A DNA stretch of 64,000 nucleotides from Hydrogenophaga intermedia. GTDB lineage: Bacteria > Pseudomonadota > Gammaproteobacteria > Burkholderiales > Burkholderiaceae_C. Below the pieces are notes generated by a model, which saw only the letters and a list, made by a program, of their open reading frames with translations, did no database searches and was not told where the DNA came from. Position numbers and translations under genes: made by a program. This document shows, in pieces, positions 20,527 through 28,691 of the stretch. The number at the start of each line of letters is the position of its first letter. Positions within the stretch are counted from its first letter, which is position 1. Location: NCBI RefSeq assembly GCF_023715105.1, contig NZ_JAMBNO010000013.1:99519-163518 (forward strand), given 5' to 3'.

Positions 20527-21177
20527 ATGGACAGCAAGCCCGGTCAGAGTTCCCCTTTCCCCGACGGCAGGACGGCCGGCGGCTCTCCGGGCGAGGCCAA
20601 GGCCCGCTGGCGCAGATCGCTCATCGACAAGCGCCAGGCGTTGCCCGACCGTCTCTGGCGCAACGACCAGTTGCAGCGCGTGATGCGGGTGTGGCTCGTG
20701 AACCGGCCCGACGCGGTGATCGGTGCCTACTGGCCCATCAAGGGCGAGTTCGATCCGCTGCCCGCGCTGTTTCGCTGGCAGGAGGCCGGGCTGGAGGAAG
20801 ACGCGCAGGGCCAGCAGCGTCACCGCCGCATCGGCCTGCCGGTGATCAACAAGATCGACAAGACGCTGACCTTCCACACCTGGTACCCGGGTTGCCCGAT
20901 GGAAGAAGACGCCTACGGCATCCCCAAGCCCAAGGACACCGAGGTGGTGCAGCCCACACTCATCTTCGTACCTTGCGTGGGCTACGGCCCGGGCGGCTAC
21001 CGGCTGGGTTACGGCGGCGGCTTCTATGACCGCACGCTGGCCACGCTGGCGCCACGGCCGTTCACCGTGGGCCTGGGCTACGACTTCGCCTTCCTGCCCG
21101 AACTGCGCCCCGAGCCGCACGACATGCCACTGGACGCGATTCTGGTGGACACCGGCGTTGCCTGGCCGGTGGACTGA
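20527..21177 (+). CDS. 5-formyltetrahydrofolate cyclo-ligase family protein
   Basis: The enzyme converts 5-formyl-THF to 5,10-methenyl-THF with ATP. The 216-residue protein carries the basic N-terminal LIDKRQALP, the substrate loop GAYWPIKGEFDP, and the diagnostic GYGPGGYRLGYGGGFYDRTL motif. An ATG at 20527 starts the gene just past the slt promoter region; 42 bases divide the two divergent genes. A 6S RNA gene is sometimes found before this gene in other proteobacteria, but there is no room for one here. Confidence 0.9.
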   Translation: MDSKPGQSSPFPDGRTAGGSPGEAKARWRRSLIDKRQALPDRLWRNDQLQRVMRVWLVNRPDAVIGAYWPIKGEFDPLPALFRWQEAGLEEDAQGQQRHRRIGLPVINKIDKTLTFHTWYPGCPMEEDAYGIPKPKDTEVVQPTLIFVPCVGYGPGGYRLGYGGGFYDRTLATLAPRPFTVGLGYDFAFLPELRPEPHDMPLDAILVDTGVAWPVD

Positions 21178-21183
21178 AGACCG

Positions 21184-22083
21184 TCACGGGTGCTCGGCCG
21201 TGGCGTGCACCTCGCTGATGCGCTTCTCGCGCCGGATCAGGTAGAGCCCGCTGCCGATCACGATGGCCGCGCCCAGCCAGGTGTGCGAGGCCGGCAGCGT
21301 TTGCCAGATCAGCCAGTCCAGCCCCAGGCCCCAGGCCAGCGCGCTGTACTCGAACGGCGCCACGATGGAGGCTTGCCCATGCCGGAACGCCTCGGTGATG
21401 GCGAGCTGGCCGCCGAAGCCGGTGATCGCCAGCGCAAGCAGCAAGGGCAGATCGGCGCGGGCGACTGCCTGCCAGTTCGGCCAGGCCAGCGCCCCTGCGC
21501 CCACGGATATCGCCACCATCATGGTGAGGATGAGTGCCTCGCTGCTGTCGGTACGGGTGGCCAGACGCCCGGCCACCGCCGTCACGGCGTAGCACAGCGC
21601 CGCGCCCAGCACCGCCAGACCTCCGGTGGTGGCCAGGCTGGCCTGCAGGTCGGCGCCGCTGGGGCGCAGCGCAATCAGCACGCCCACGAAACCGACGCCG
21701 ATGGCCCACCAGTGCGCTGCCGGCACGCGCTCCTTGAGCACCGGCACCGACAACGCGGTGATCAGCAACGGCGCGATGAAGAACAGCGTGTACGCGGCCG
21801 ACAGCGGCAGTGTGCGAACGCCCACCGTGAACAGCGTGAGCATGACGATGCCAAGCACGCCGCGCAGCACGTGCAGTGGCCAGCGCACGCGCAGTACCGT
21901 GTGCCAGGCGCCGCGCCAGGCGATGTAGAGCAGCACGAGCGGCAGTGCGGTGAGGCCGCGCAGCGCGGCGATCTGCAGTGCGGGGTAGCGCGCCGAGAGT
22001 GTCTTGAGTACCGCGTCCATGAGGGCGAAGAAGCCCACGGCGATGAGCATCGCGACGATGCTGCGCAGGTTGCTGTTGTGCAT
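21184..22083 (-). CDS. EamA/DMT-family exporter
   Basis: A 299-residue inner-membrane protein with about ten hydrophobic segments arranged as two EamA repeats. It probably exports a small metabolite. It begins 4 bases after the LysR gene on the same strand, so the regulator and transporter are co-transcribed. The substrate is not evident. Confidence 0.87.
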   Translation of the reverse strand: MHNSNLRSIVAMLIAVGFFALMDAVLKTLSARYPALQIAALRGLTALPLVLLYIAWRGAWHTVLRVRWPLHVLRGVLGIVMLTLFTVGVRTLPLSAAYTLFFIAPLLITALSVPVLKERVPAAHWWAIGVGFVGVLIALRPSGADLQASLATTGGLAVLGAALCYAVTAVAGRLATRTDSSEALILTMMVAISVGAGALAWPNWQAVARADLPLLLALAITGFGGQLAITEAFRHGQASIVAPFEYSALAWGLGLDWLIWQTLPASHTWLGAAIVIGSGLYLIRREKRISEVHATAEHP

Positions 22084-22087
22084 GGGG

Positions 22088-23119
22088 TCAGTCGATGTTG
22101 TCCACGGTGTCGGGATCCGGCACGTCGCCGATCGCCTCGCGCGTGAGTGCGGCCTGCTGGAGCAGCCAGTCGGCGAAGGCCTTGACCTCGGGGCGCTGCG
22201 GGCTGCGCGGCGCCATCACCAGCCAGTACACCAGCGGTGAGTCGATGCGCGTGTGCGGCAGCGGCTCCACCAGCGCACCGCTGGCCAGGTTCTCGGCCAC
22301 CAGCGGCAGTCGCGCCAGCGCCACGCCCTGGCCGATCACGGCGGCCTGCACGATCTGCTGTGCGTAGTTGAAGTACAGCCAGCGCTGCGGATTCAGGCGC
22401 GGGCGTTGCGCGGCCTTGGCGCGCCCGCGTGGCGTGGGCGCGGGCTCGGGGCTGGCGAAGTGGTCGAGCCAGCGCTGCCAGGTCAGCCATTCGAGGTGGC
22501 GGGTACGGTGCGCGTCACCGGCTTCGATGAGCGCGCAACCCGCGAGGTCTTCGATGCGCTGGATGGGATGGCTCTGCAGCAGCCAGGGGCTGGCCACGGG
22601 CGTGAGCTTCTCGCCGAAGAGGCGGATGGCGCCCGCCGGTACCGCCTGCGGTACGGCGTAGCGCAGCGCCAGGTCGACATCGGCGGTGGACAGGTCGACC
22701 GCCGAGTCGGTGGCGTCGATGCGGATGTCGATGTCGGGGTGGTCGCGCTGGAAGGCCTCCAGGCGCGGAATCAACCACATCGAGGCGAACGATGCCCAGG
22801 TGGTGATGGCCACGCTCTTGCGCCCCGCGCTCTGGCGGATCTGGCGCACCGTGGCGTCCATGCGTTCAAGCGCGCTGCTGGCCGCGCGCAGCAGTTGCGA
22901 GCCCGCCCCCGTGAGCTCGACCGCGCGGGTGTGACGCAGGAACAGCGAGACGCCCACCTCGTCTTCCAGCGCCTGGATCTGGCGGCTCACGGCGCTCTGT
23001 GTGAGCGAGAGTTCCTCGGCCGCGGCGCGGAAGTTCAGGTGTCGGGCCACGGCCTCGAAGGCGCGCAGGTGGCCCATGCCGATCGGGCGGGTGCGGGGGT
23101 GGCGGGCGGTGAGCGACAT
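22088..23119 (-). CDS. LysR-family regulator, GcvA-like
   Basis: A 343-residue LTTR: N-terminal winged helix with LRAFEAVARHLNFRAAAEEL and SQSAVSRQIQALE-type recognition helix, then the effector domain. The closing GQGVALARLPLVAENLASG is typical of GcvA-like members. I took the ATG at 23119. It leads a two-gene unit with the EamA exporter and diverges from the DUF2917 gene across 117 bases, which should hold its operator. Confidence 0.88.
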   Translation of the reverse strand: MSLTARHPRTRPIGMGHLRAFEAVARHLNFRAAAEELSLTQSAVSRQIQALEDEVGVSLFLRHTRAVELTGAGSQLLRAASSALERMDATVRQIRQSAGRKSVAITTWASFASMWLIPRLEAFQRDHPDIDIRIDATDSAVDLSTADVDLALRYAVPQAVPAGAIRLFGEKLTPVASPWLLQSHPIQRIEDLAGCALIEAGDAHRTRHLEWLTWQRWLDHFASPEPAPTPRGRAKAAQRPRLNPQRWLYFNYAQQIVQAAVIGQGVALARLPLVAENLASGALVEPLPHTRIDSPLVYWLVMAPRSPQRPEVKAFADWLLQQAALTREAIGDVPDPDTVDNID

Positions 23120-23236
23120 GTCGAAGCATTGATGCGCTGATGGAATCAATAGCTTAGCCGGGTTTCATTGGACGCTGGACGCCCGTGGCGAGAAGATGAC
23201 ATCCGCGCCAACACCCCCGGCGCCTGGAGAACCGAC

Positions 23237-23698
23237 ATGGCTACCCGTTCCGAATCGGCATCAAACACGTCGCGCCGCGGCCACCTCGTCGCGGCCCACC
23301 GGGCCATCAGCCTGTACCCCGCCGAGGACAGCTGCCTGAACATCACCAGCGGCCGCGCCTGGGTCACGTTGAACCAGCCGCACGTACCGGCCGGGCTGGG
23401 CGACATCGTGCTGGAGCGCGGCGAGCGGCTGCATGTGCCCGCCGGTGCCCACCTGGTGATGGAGCCGTGGCAGAGCGGCGATGCGCTGCGCTTTGACTGG
23501 TGTGTCGAGCCGTTGAGCGTGGCGGCACCCGGGCGCTTTGCACGCGAGGTGGTCGCACCGACGCGCGAACTCGGCCATGCTCTGGGTCACGTGGCACTGG
23601 CGTTCGGGCGGTTGCTGCGCGGCGTGCTCGGTTACGGCGAGTTCCTGGTGGCCGGCCGCGGCCGCGTGCTCTCGCGCTTCGAGTCGAACCCGCCTTGA
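23237..23698 (+). CDS. DUF2917 protein
   Basis: A 153-residue soluble protein. The N-terminal half is a small cupin-like strand set (LNITSGRAWVTLN, GDIVLERGERLHVPAGAHLVMEP), matching DUF2917. The C-terminal half is basic. Function unknown. GGAG lies six bases upstream of the ATG at 23237. Because it diverges from the LysR gene it may be a target of that regulator. Confidence 0.72.
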   Translation: MATRSESASNTSRRGHLVAAHRAISLYPAEDSCLNITSGRAWVTLNQPHVPAGLGDIVLERGERLHVPAGAHLVMEPWQSGDALRFDWCVEPLSVAAPGRFAREVVAPTRELGHALGHVALAFGRLLRGVLGYGEFLVAGRGRVLSRFESNPP

Positions 23699-23740
23699 GC
23701 GTGAGCGCCGACGCGGTGTCGGGGTGAGCACAATAGGCGC

Positions 23741-24349
23741 ATGGCCCGACCCAAGTCCGCTACCCACGATCTCAAACGCGACCAGATCCTCGACGTCGCG
23801 GCCGAGTGCTTCGCACGACTGAGCTTTCCGGCCGCGAGCATGAACCACATTGCCCAGGCGTGTGGCACCAGCAAGGCGCGGCTGTACCACTACTACGAGA
23901 GCAAGGAAGCCATACTGTTCGATCTGCTCGACCGCTACACCCAGCGCCTGCTGGCGTTGATCGGAGAAGCCGAGGGCCGCGCGCAGCGCAAGAACCTGAG
24001 CGAGCGCGAAGCGCTGAACGAACTCGTGCGCGCCTTCCTGGCCGAGTACGAGAGCAGCGCCACGCGCCACGTGGCCCTCGTGTCGGACACCAAGTTCCTG
24101 GGCGAGGTGCAGCGCGAACTCATTCTGGACCGCCAGCGCGACGTGGTGGCGGCCTTCACCCGCTTCATCAAGCGCGCCTACCCCGAGCGCGTGACCCCGG
24201 CCAACCAGGCCGCGCTGGCCATGATGCTGTTCGGCATGATCAACTGGACCTTCACCTGGCTGCGTCCCGGCGGGCCGATGAGCTATGCGGGCTTTGCCGA
24301 GGAGGTGGTGGCGGTGATCGAAGGCGGGCTGGCGGGGCGGCGGCCGTGA
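23741..24349 (+). CDS. TetR-family regulator
   Basis: A 202-residue repressor with the TetR helix-turn-helix at residues 15-60 (ILDVAAECFA, MNHIAQACGTSKARLYHYYESKEAIL) and a helical ligand domain with a C-terminal TetR_C-like part. It precedes the metallo-hydrolase gene by 83 bases that contain a perfect odd palindrome, the likely operator. Fatty-acid or aromatic-degradation regulators have this look, but no ligand can be named. Confidence 0.88.
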   Translation: MARPKSATHDLKRDQILDVAAECFARLSFPAASMNHIAQACGTSKARLYHYYESKEAILFDLLDRYTQRLLALIGEAEGRAQRKNLSEREALNELVRAFLAEYESSATRHVALVSDTKFLGEVQRELILDRQRDVVAAFTRFIKRAYPERVTPANQAALAMMLFGMINWTFTWLRPGGPMSYAGFAEEVVAVIEGGLAGRRP

Positions 24350-24381
24350 CGTCCGTCGGGCCTTATTGATTTACGGATGTG

Positions 24382-24396
24382 AAACGAATTTCGTTT
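24382..24396. promoter_or_regulatory. Palindromic candidate TetR operator
   Basis: The 15 bases AAACGAATTTCGTTT form a perfect 7-bp-arm palindrome with one central base. It sits 33 bases after the tetR stop and 36 bases before the metallo-hydrolase ATG, followed by a TTAAAAT box. Position and symmetry fit a repressor site controlling the downstream gene. Confidence 0.55.
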
Positions 24397-24432
24397 AGTT
24401 AAAATTCATACATTCCCACGGAGACCACCCCC

Positions 24433-25413
24433 ATGAGCAAAGCCTTCGCCTCCCAGGCCGACCTTCAGGACAAGAAGATCACCTTCGAGCAACTCAGCCC
24501 GCACTGCTGGGCCTACACCGCCGAGGGCGATCCGAACTCGGGCGTGATCATTGGCGAGAAGTTCATCATGGTGAGCGACGCCACGGCCACGCCGGCCATG
24601 GCGCAAGACCTGATCGCGCGCATCCGCCAGGTCAGCGACAAGCCCATCAAGTACGTGCTGCTCACCCACTACCACGCGGTGCGCGTGCTGGGGGCCAGTG
24701 CCTACGTGGCCGAGGGCGCCACCGAGATCATTGCCAGCCGCGGCACGTACGAACTCATCGTGGAGCGCGGCGCCGAAGACATGCAGAGCGAGATGGAGCG
24801 CTTTCCGCGCCTGTTCCGTGGCGCCGACACCGTGCCCGGCCTGACCTGGCCCACGATGGTCATCGGCGACGGCACAGCGGGCCGCCAAGGTTCACTCACC
24901 GTCGACCTGGGCGGTGTGAAGGTCGAGATCTGGCACCCCGGCCAGGGCCACACGCGCGGCGACACCATCGCCTGGGTGGAGAGCGAGAAGGTGCTGTTCA
25001 GCGGCGATCTGGTGGAGTACGAGGCCGGCGTCTACACCGGCGACGCCCAACTCGAAGAGTGGCCCGCCACGCTGGAGGCGCTGCGCGCGCTCAAGGCCGA
25101 GTACATCGTGCCCGGGCGCGGCGAGGCCATGAAGGGCAACGCCGACGTGAACAAGGCGCTCGACTACACGAAGCGCTGGGTCACCACCCTGTTCCAGGCC
25201 GGCAAGGAAGCCGTGGCCGCCAACATGGACCTCAAGGCCGCCATGGCCCACGCCCGCAAGAGCATGGACCCGGTGTTCGGCCACGTCTTCATCTACGAGC
25301 ACTGCCTGCCCTTCGACGTGAGCCGCGCCTACGACGAAGCCAAGGGCATCAAGAACCCCCGCATCTGGACCGCTGAGCGGGACAAGGAGATGTGGGCGGC
25401 CTTGCAGGCCTGA
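24433..25413 (+). CDS. Metallo-beta-lactamase-fold protein with altered metal motif
   Basis: A 326-residue MBL-fold protein. The core strands and the GHTRGD and FSGDLVE motifs are present, so the fold is secure. The hallmark HxHxDH is H79-Y-H81-A-V83-R84, so the second-site Asp and His are missing, and the usual late PGHG is PGRG. Either one metal is bound differently or the family has a changed chemistry. CGGAG lies eight bases upstream of the ATG. The TetR gene just before it is the likely regulator. The 3' end is duplicated downstream. Confidence 0.82.
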   Translation: MSKAFASQADLQDKKITFEQLSPHCWAYTAEGDPNSGVIIGEKFIMVSDATATPAMAQDLIARIRQVSDKPIKYVLLTHYHAVRVLGASAYVAEGATEIIASRGTYELIVERGAEDMQSEMERFPRLFRGADTVPGLTWPTMVIGDGTAGRQGSLTVDLGGVKVEIWHPGQGHTRGDTIAWVESEKVLFSGDLVEYEAGVYTGDAQLEEWPATLEALRALKAEYIVPGRGEAMKGNADVNKALDYTKRWVTTLFQAGKEAVAANMDLKAAMAHARKSMDPVFGHVFIYEHCLPFDVSRAYDEAKGIKNPRIWTAERDKEMWAALQA

Positions 25414-25472
25414 CCGCGCAGCGGTTGGGCCTACAAGCACCCAGCGGCCTTGCAGGCCTGACCGCGCAGCGG
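25396..25472. repeat. Direct repeat duplicating the 3' end of the preceding gene
   Basis: Two identical 29-bp copies (25396-25424 and 25444-25472) lie 48 bases apart. The first holds the last codons and stop of the metallo-hydrolase gene; the second is the untranslated echo. A 16-bp core recurs around 26430 at the end of another gene. Confidence 0.8.
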
Positions 25473-25593
25473 GTCCTGCCCGCAACGTTCATTCGAATGG
25501 ATGACGTTCGGCAACCTTCATGATTACAAAACAATCATAAAGTATTAGTTTTGATACCATCATCGGCCTTCGATCTTGGTTGGTGGCGAATGT

Positions 25594-25881
25594 ATGGTGT
25601 CGTTTCTGCGTCTTGCTTTTGGGTCATTGATGGCGATCTGCACCATCGGCCCCGGCCTCGACTGGCTCTGGCAAGCCGTGATGGGCGCGGATTCGAACCC
25701 ACCCACCCTCTGGGTGCTCACATTTCTCACCATGGCGGCGATACTGGCGTTGATGGCGCGCTACTGTGGGCACCGCCAGCGTATCCTGAGCGACGAGGTT
25801 GAACGTTGCTGCAAGGCGAAGTCGGAACTCGAGCGCCAGGTGCTGAAACACAGAAAATCATCTCATCGGAGAGGGCACTGA
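25594..25881 (+). CDS. Small membrane protein of unknown function
   Basis: A 95-residue protein with two hydrophobic stretches (residues about 3-20 and 40-58) and a charged, helical C-terminal tail rich in Lys, Glu and Arg. No family recognised. Its TGA overlaps the ATG of the next gene by one base (TGATG), so the two are translationally coupled. Upstream DNA is AT-rich and could hold the promoter. Confidence 0.6.
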   Translation: MVSFLRLAFGSLMAICTIGPGLDWLWQAVMGADSNPPTLWVLTFLTMAAILALMARYCGHRQRILSDEVERCCKAKSELERQVLKHRKSSHRRGH

Positions 25882-26441
25882 TGATCAATCTGCTCGTACT
25901 GCATGTGCTGATCTTTGTGGTGGCCGCAGCGGTCTTCTATCAATTGTTCTTGCGTGCGGCCCGGCTTCGGGCCCGCTTTCGTTTGTACGAGGTGCGCGAC
26001 AAGCTGATCCTGCTCGTCGCGCAGGATCGGATGACGGAGGATCAGCCCGTCTTCAAGCATCTTTACGGTCGAGTCAACCAGTTGCTGCAGTCAACGCCTC
26101 ATGTGGGCGTGGACGACATCCTTCAGGTGGTGCTTTCCCAGCGGCGCGATGAGGACTTTGATCACGCACTGGCGCAGGCGCGCATTCGCCTCGCGCGCTT
26201 GTCGAAAGACCCGGTGATGAACGACGACGCCGTGCGCACGGTGGTGCGCGAGTACTTTGCTGCGGTGGAGTACAGCATCCTCACCCACAGCAGCTGGATG
26301 CGGGCATTTTTCCTCCTCTCGCGCTATCTCACTCAGCAACTGGCGGAGTCCCTGCTCAATCGGCTTGCGCCCAAGCAAGCGCGGCAAGTGGTTGCCAGCG
26401 CGCGGGTGTTCCACGACGCCGAAATGCACTTGCAGGCCTGA
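25881..26441 (+). CDS. Membrane-anchored protein of unknown function (186 aa)
   Basis: One N-terminal membrane segment (residues 3-24) is followed by a soluble helical domain with many Arg, Gln and Leu. No enzyme motif is visible. It is coupled to the small membrane protein upstream and followed by an intrinsic terminator, so the two genes form a closed transcription unit of unknown purpose. Confidence 0.62.
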   Translation: MINLLVLHVLIFVVAAAVFYQLFLRAARLRARFRLYEVRDKLILLVAQDRMTEDQPVFKHLYGRVNQLLQSTPHVGVDDILQVVLSQRRDEDFDHALAQARIRLARLSKDPVMNDDAVRTVVREYFAAVEYSILTHSSWMRAFFLLSRYLTQQLAESLLNRLAPKQARQVVASARVFHDAEMHLQA

Positions 26442-26470
26442 CCGTTCGTCACGGGCACATTCCCTTCGGT

Positions 26471-26493
26471 AAGCCGCCCTCGGGCGGCTTTTT
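26471..26493 (+). terminator. Intrinsic terminator
   Basis: A GC-rich hairpin with 9-bp arms (AAGCCGCCC / GGGCGGCTT) followed by a run of T closes the two-gene membrane unit 30 bases after its last stop. Confidence 0.85.
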
Positions 26494-26520
26494 GCTGGGC
26501 GCCGCTACGATGCGCGCTCC

Positions 26521-27771
26521 ATGGCCTCCTCCGACCCTTTGATTGCCGCCGCCACCGATTGGGCCATCGTGTTCATCTTCGGCGTGGTCTACCTCGGCAT
26601 GTTCCTGGGTGGCTTGCCGCGCTTGCGGCTGGACCGATCCGGTGTCGCGCTGCTCGGTGCCATCGCGGTGATCGCTGTTTCGGGCATGGATGTGGTGCAG
26701 GCGGCCGAGGCCGTGGACCTGCCCACCATCCTGCTGTTGTTTGCCTTCATGGTGATTTCGGCCCAGATGCGCCTGGGCGGTTTCTACGCCGCGGTTACGC
26801 GCCGCGTTGGCGAGTTGCCCCTGCCCGACCCCGCGCTGCTGGCCGCGCTCATCGCCGTGGCGGCGGTGTTGTCGGCGGTGTTTTCGAACGACGTGGTGTG
26901 CCTTGCGATGACGCCGATCGTGGCGCGGCTGTGCCTGCGCCGGGGCACCAATCCGCTGCCGTTCCTGCTGGGCCTGGCGTGTGCGGCCAACATCGGGTCG
27001 GCCGCCACGCTCATCGGCAACCCGCAGAACATGCTCATCGGCTCGGTGCTGCAGCTCGACTTCGCCGCGTACGCGCGCGCCGCCATCGTGCCGGTCCTGA
27101 TCAGCCTGGTGCTGCTGTGGGGCTGGCTGGTGTGCGTGCCGCATGCCGGCGTCGATCCGTTGCCCCCGAGCAACCGGCGCTCCGAGGACCCGCCGTTCAA
27201 CCCCTGGCAGACGGCCAAGGGGTTGGCCGTGGCTGGCGTGCTCATGGGCCTGTTCCTGTTCCACGACGGGCCGCACGAGGTCTGGGCCCTGGTCGGGGCG
27301 GCGCTGTTGCTGCTCAGTCGCCGGCTGGCGTCGGCCGAGTTCATGAAGCTCATCGACTGGCCGCTGCTGATCCTGTTCATGGGCCTGTTCGTGGTCAATC
27401 ACGCCTTCGAGCAGACGGGCCTGTCGGCCGGGGCCGTGGCCTGGATGGCCGAACGCGGGGTGCAGCTCACCGACCCCGGCCCGATGCTGGTGGTGGGCGT
27501 GGGCCTTTCGAACCTGGTGTCCAACGTGCCGGCGGTCATGCTGTTGCTGCCGCACTTGCAGGGTGCCCCGCAGTCCGGTGTGCTGCTGGCGCTGGTCACC
27601 ACCTTCGCCGGCAACCTGCTGTTGGTGGGTTCGATCGCCAACCTCATCGTGGCCGATCTGGCGCGCCAGCAGGGCATCCTGATCGACTGGAAGCGCCACG
27701 CCATCGTCGGCATCCCGGTCACGCTGCTGTCGCTGGGCGTGATCTGGATCTGGCTGCGCGCAGTGACCTGA
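26521..27771 (+). CDS. ArsB/NhaD/SLC13-type anion permease
   Basis: A 416-residue integral membrane protein with about eleven hydrophobic segments. The SNDVVCLAMTPI and ANIGSAATLIGNPQN segments, repeated in diverged form as SNLVSNVPAVMLLLP and TFAGNLLLVGSIAN, are the hairpin motifs of the ion transporter superfamily (ArsB, CitM, NhaD, SLC13). Substrate is unknown; no arsenic genes are near. It faces the convergent lipoprotein gene. Confidence 0.87.
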   Translation: MASSDPLIAAATDWAIVFIFGVVYLGMFLGGLPRLRLDRSGVALLGAIAVIAVSGMDVVQAAEAVDLPTILLLFAFMVISAQMRLGGFYAAVTRRVGELPLPDPALLAALIAVAAVLSAVFSNDVVCLAMTPIVARLCLRRGTNPLPFLLGLACAANIGSAATLIGNPQNMLIGSVLQLDFAAYARAAIVPVLISLVLLWGWLVCVPHAGVDPLPPSNRRSEDPPFNPWQTAKGLAVAGVLMGLFLFHDGPHEVWALVGAALLLLSRRLASAEFMKLIDWPLLILFMGLFVVNHAFEQTGLSAGAVAWMAERGVQLTDPGPMLVVGVGLSNLVSNVPAVMLLLPHLQGAPQSGVLLALVTTFAGNLLLVGSIANLIVADLARQQGILIDWKRHAIVGIPVTLLSLGVIWIWLRAVT

Positions 27772-27782
27772 TGAGTTCGGGC

Positions 27783-28691
27783 TCAGCGCTGCGCGCTGAG
27801 CGTGTGGAAGTCGCTCTCGTAGCTTTGCAGCGAGCGCACCAGTTGCTCGCGCTGGGCGGGCGTGGTGCTGTTGTGCAGGGCCGCGAACTGGGCGCAACCG
27901 TGGCGAATGGCCGCTTCGCTGTGCGCCTGGTAGCCCGGCGTGGGCGAGCGCAGCAGGCTCTGGGCGTGCGCCCGCAACGCGGCCTCGGCCTGGGTCGGCT
28001 CGCGCTGGGCGGTCTGCAGCGCCTGCAGCAGGTCGGTCTGGCGACGCCGCCGTTCGGCCTGGGTGCGCTGTGCATCCCAGGGGGACTTTTCCAGCCATTG
28101 GCGCAGCAGCGCCCGCTGTTCCTGGCTCAAGGCACCGTAAAAGCGTTCGCTGCGCTCGACGGTGGTGTCAAGCCGTCGCTGCAGCCGCTGCTCGCGCGTG
28201 CCACGCAGGAAGTCGCGCTCGAACGAGCTGTTGCTGCGCGCCTGGCGGCGTTGCAGGTTCTCCAGTTGTGCGGCGCTGAGCTGCGGCGCAATGCGCGCGA
28301 ACGGCTCGATCACGCGTTCGCCAGCGCTCCACAGGCGGCCGCGGATGGCCTCGAACTGGGTGCAGACTTCATCGGCCGTGACGTCGCGCAGTGCCATCGC
28401 CTGCCATTGACGCAGCAGGCCGGCATAGGTGGGCAGTTCCTCGCGCCGGTGCCAGCTGAAGAAGCCGTCGATCTCGTCGCGCACCTGCACCGATTGCGCG
28501 TCGCTGAAATCGAAGTGGTTGTCGAGCCACCAGTGGCTCAGGTGCGGCGCCTGGTTGTACGCAAAGCGTGCGGTGGTGCAGGCCACCAGCGTGGTCACGA
28601 CGCCGAGCACCACAAGGGTGCGGGCGATAATCCGGCGCAACCTGGCACCGCCCCGGCGGGCTTGCCGATCAATTGCGAAAGAGGTGCTCAT
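27783..28691 (-). CDS. DUF6279-like lipoprotein
   Basis: A helical periplasmic lipoprotein with LVAC as lipobox. From the ATG at 28691 the lipid Cys would be C38; from an in-frame TTG at 28640 it would be C21, a more usual signal length. The ATG shares the CATG of the divergent glmU start, which is awkward, so the TTG may be the true start. The mature part is Gln/Arg-rich helices (many LRxxxxR repeats), resembling DUF6279. Function unknown. Confidence 0.7.
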   Translation of the reverse strand: MSTSFAIDRQARRGGARLRRIIARTLVVLGVVTTLVACTTARFAYNQAPHLSHWWLDNHFDFSDAQSVQVRDEIDGFFSWHRREELPTYAGLLRQWQAMALRDVTADEVCTQFEAIRGRLWSAGERVIEPFARIAPQLSAAQLENLQRRQARSNSSFERDFLRGTREQRLQRRLDTTVERSERFYGALSQEQRALLRQWLEKSPWDAQRTQAERRRRQTDLLQALQTAQREPTQAEAALRAHAQSLLRSPTPGYQAHSEAAIRHGCAQFAALHNSTTPAQREQLVRSLQSYESDFHTLSAQR

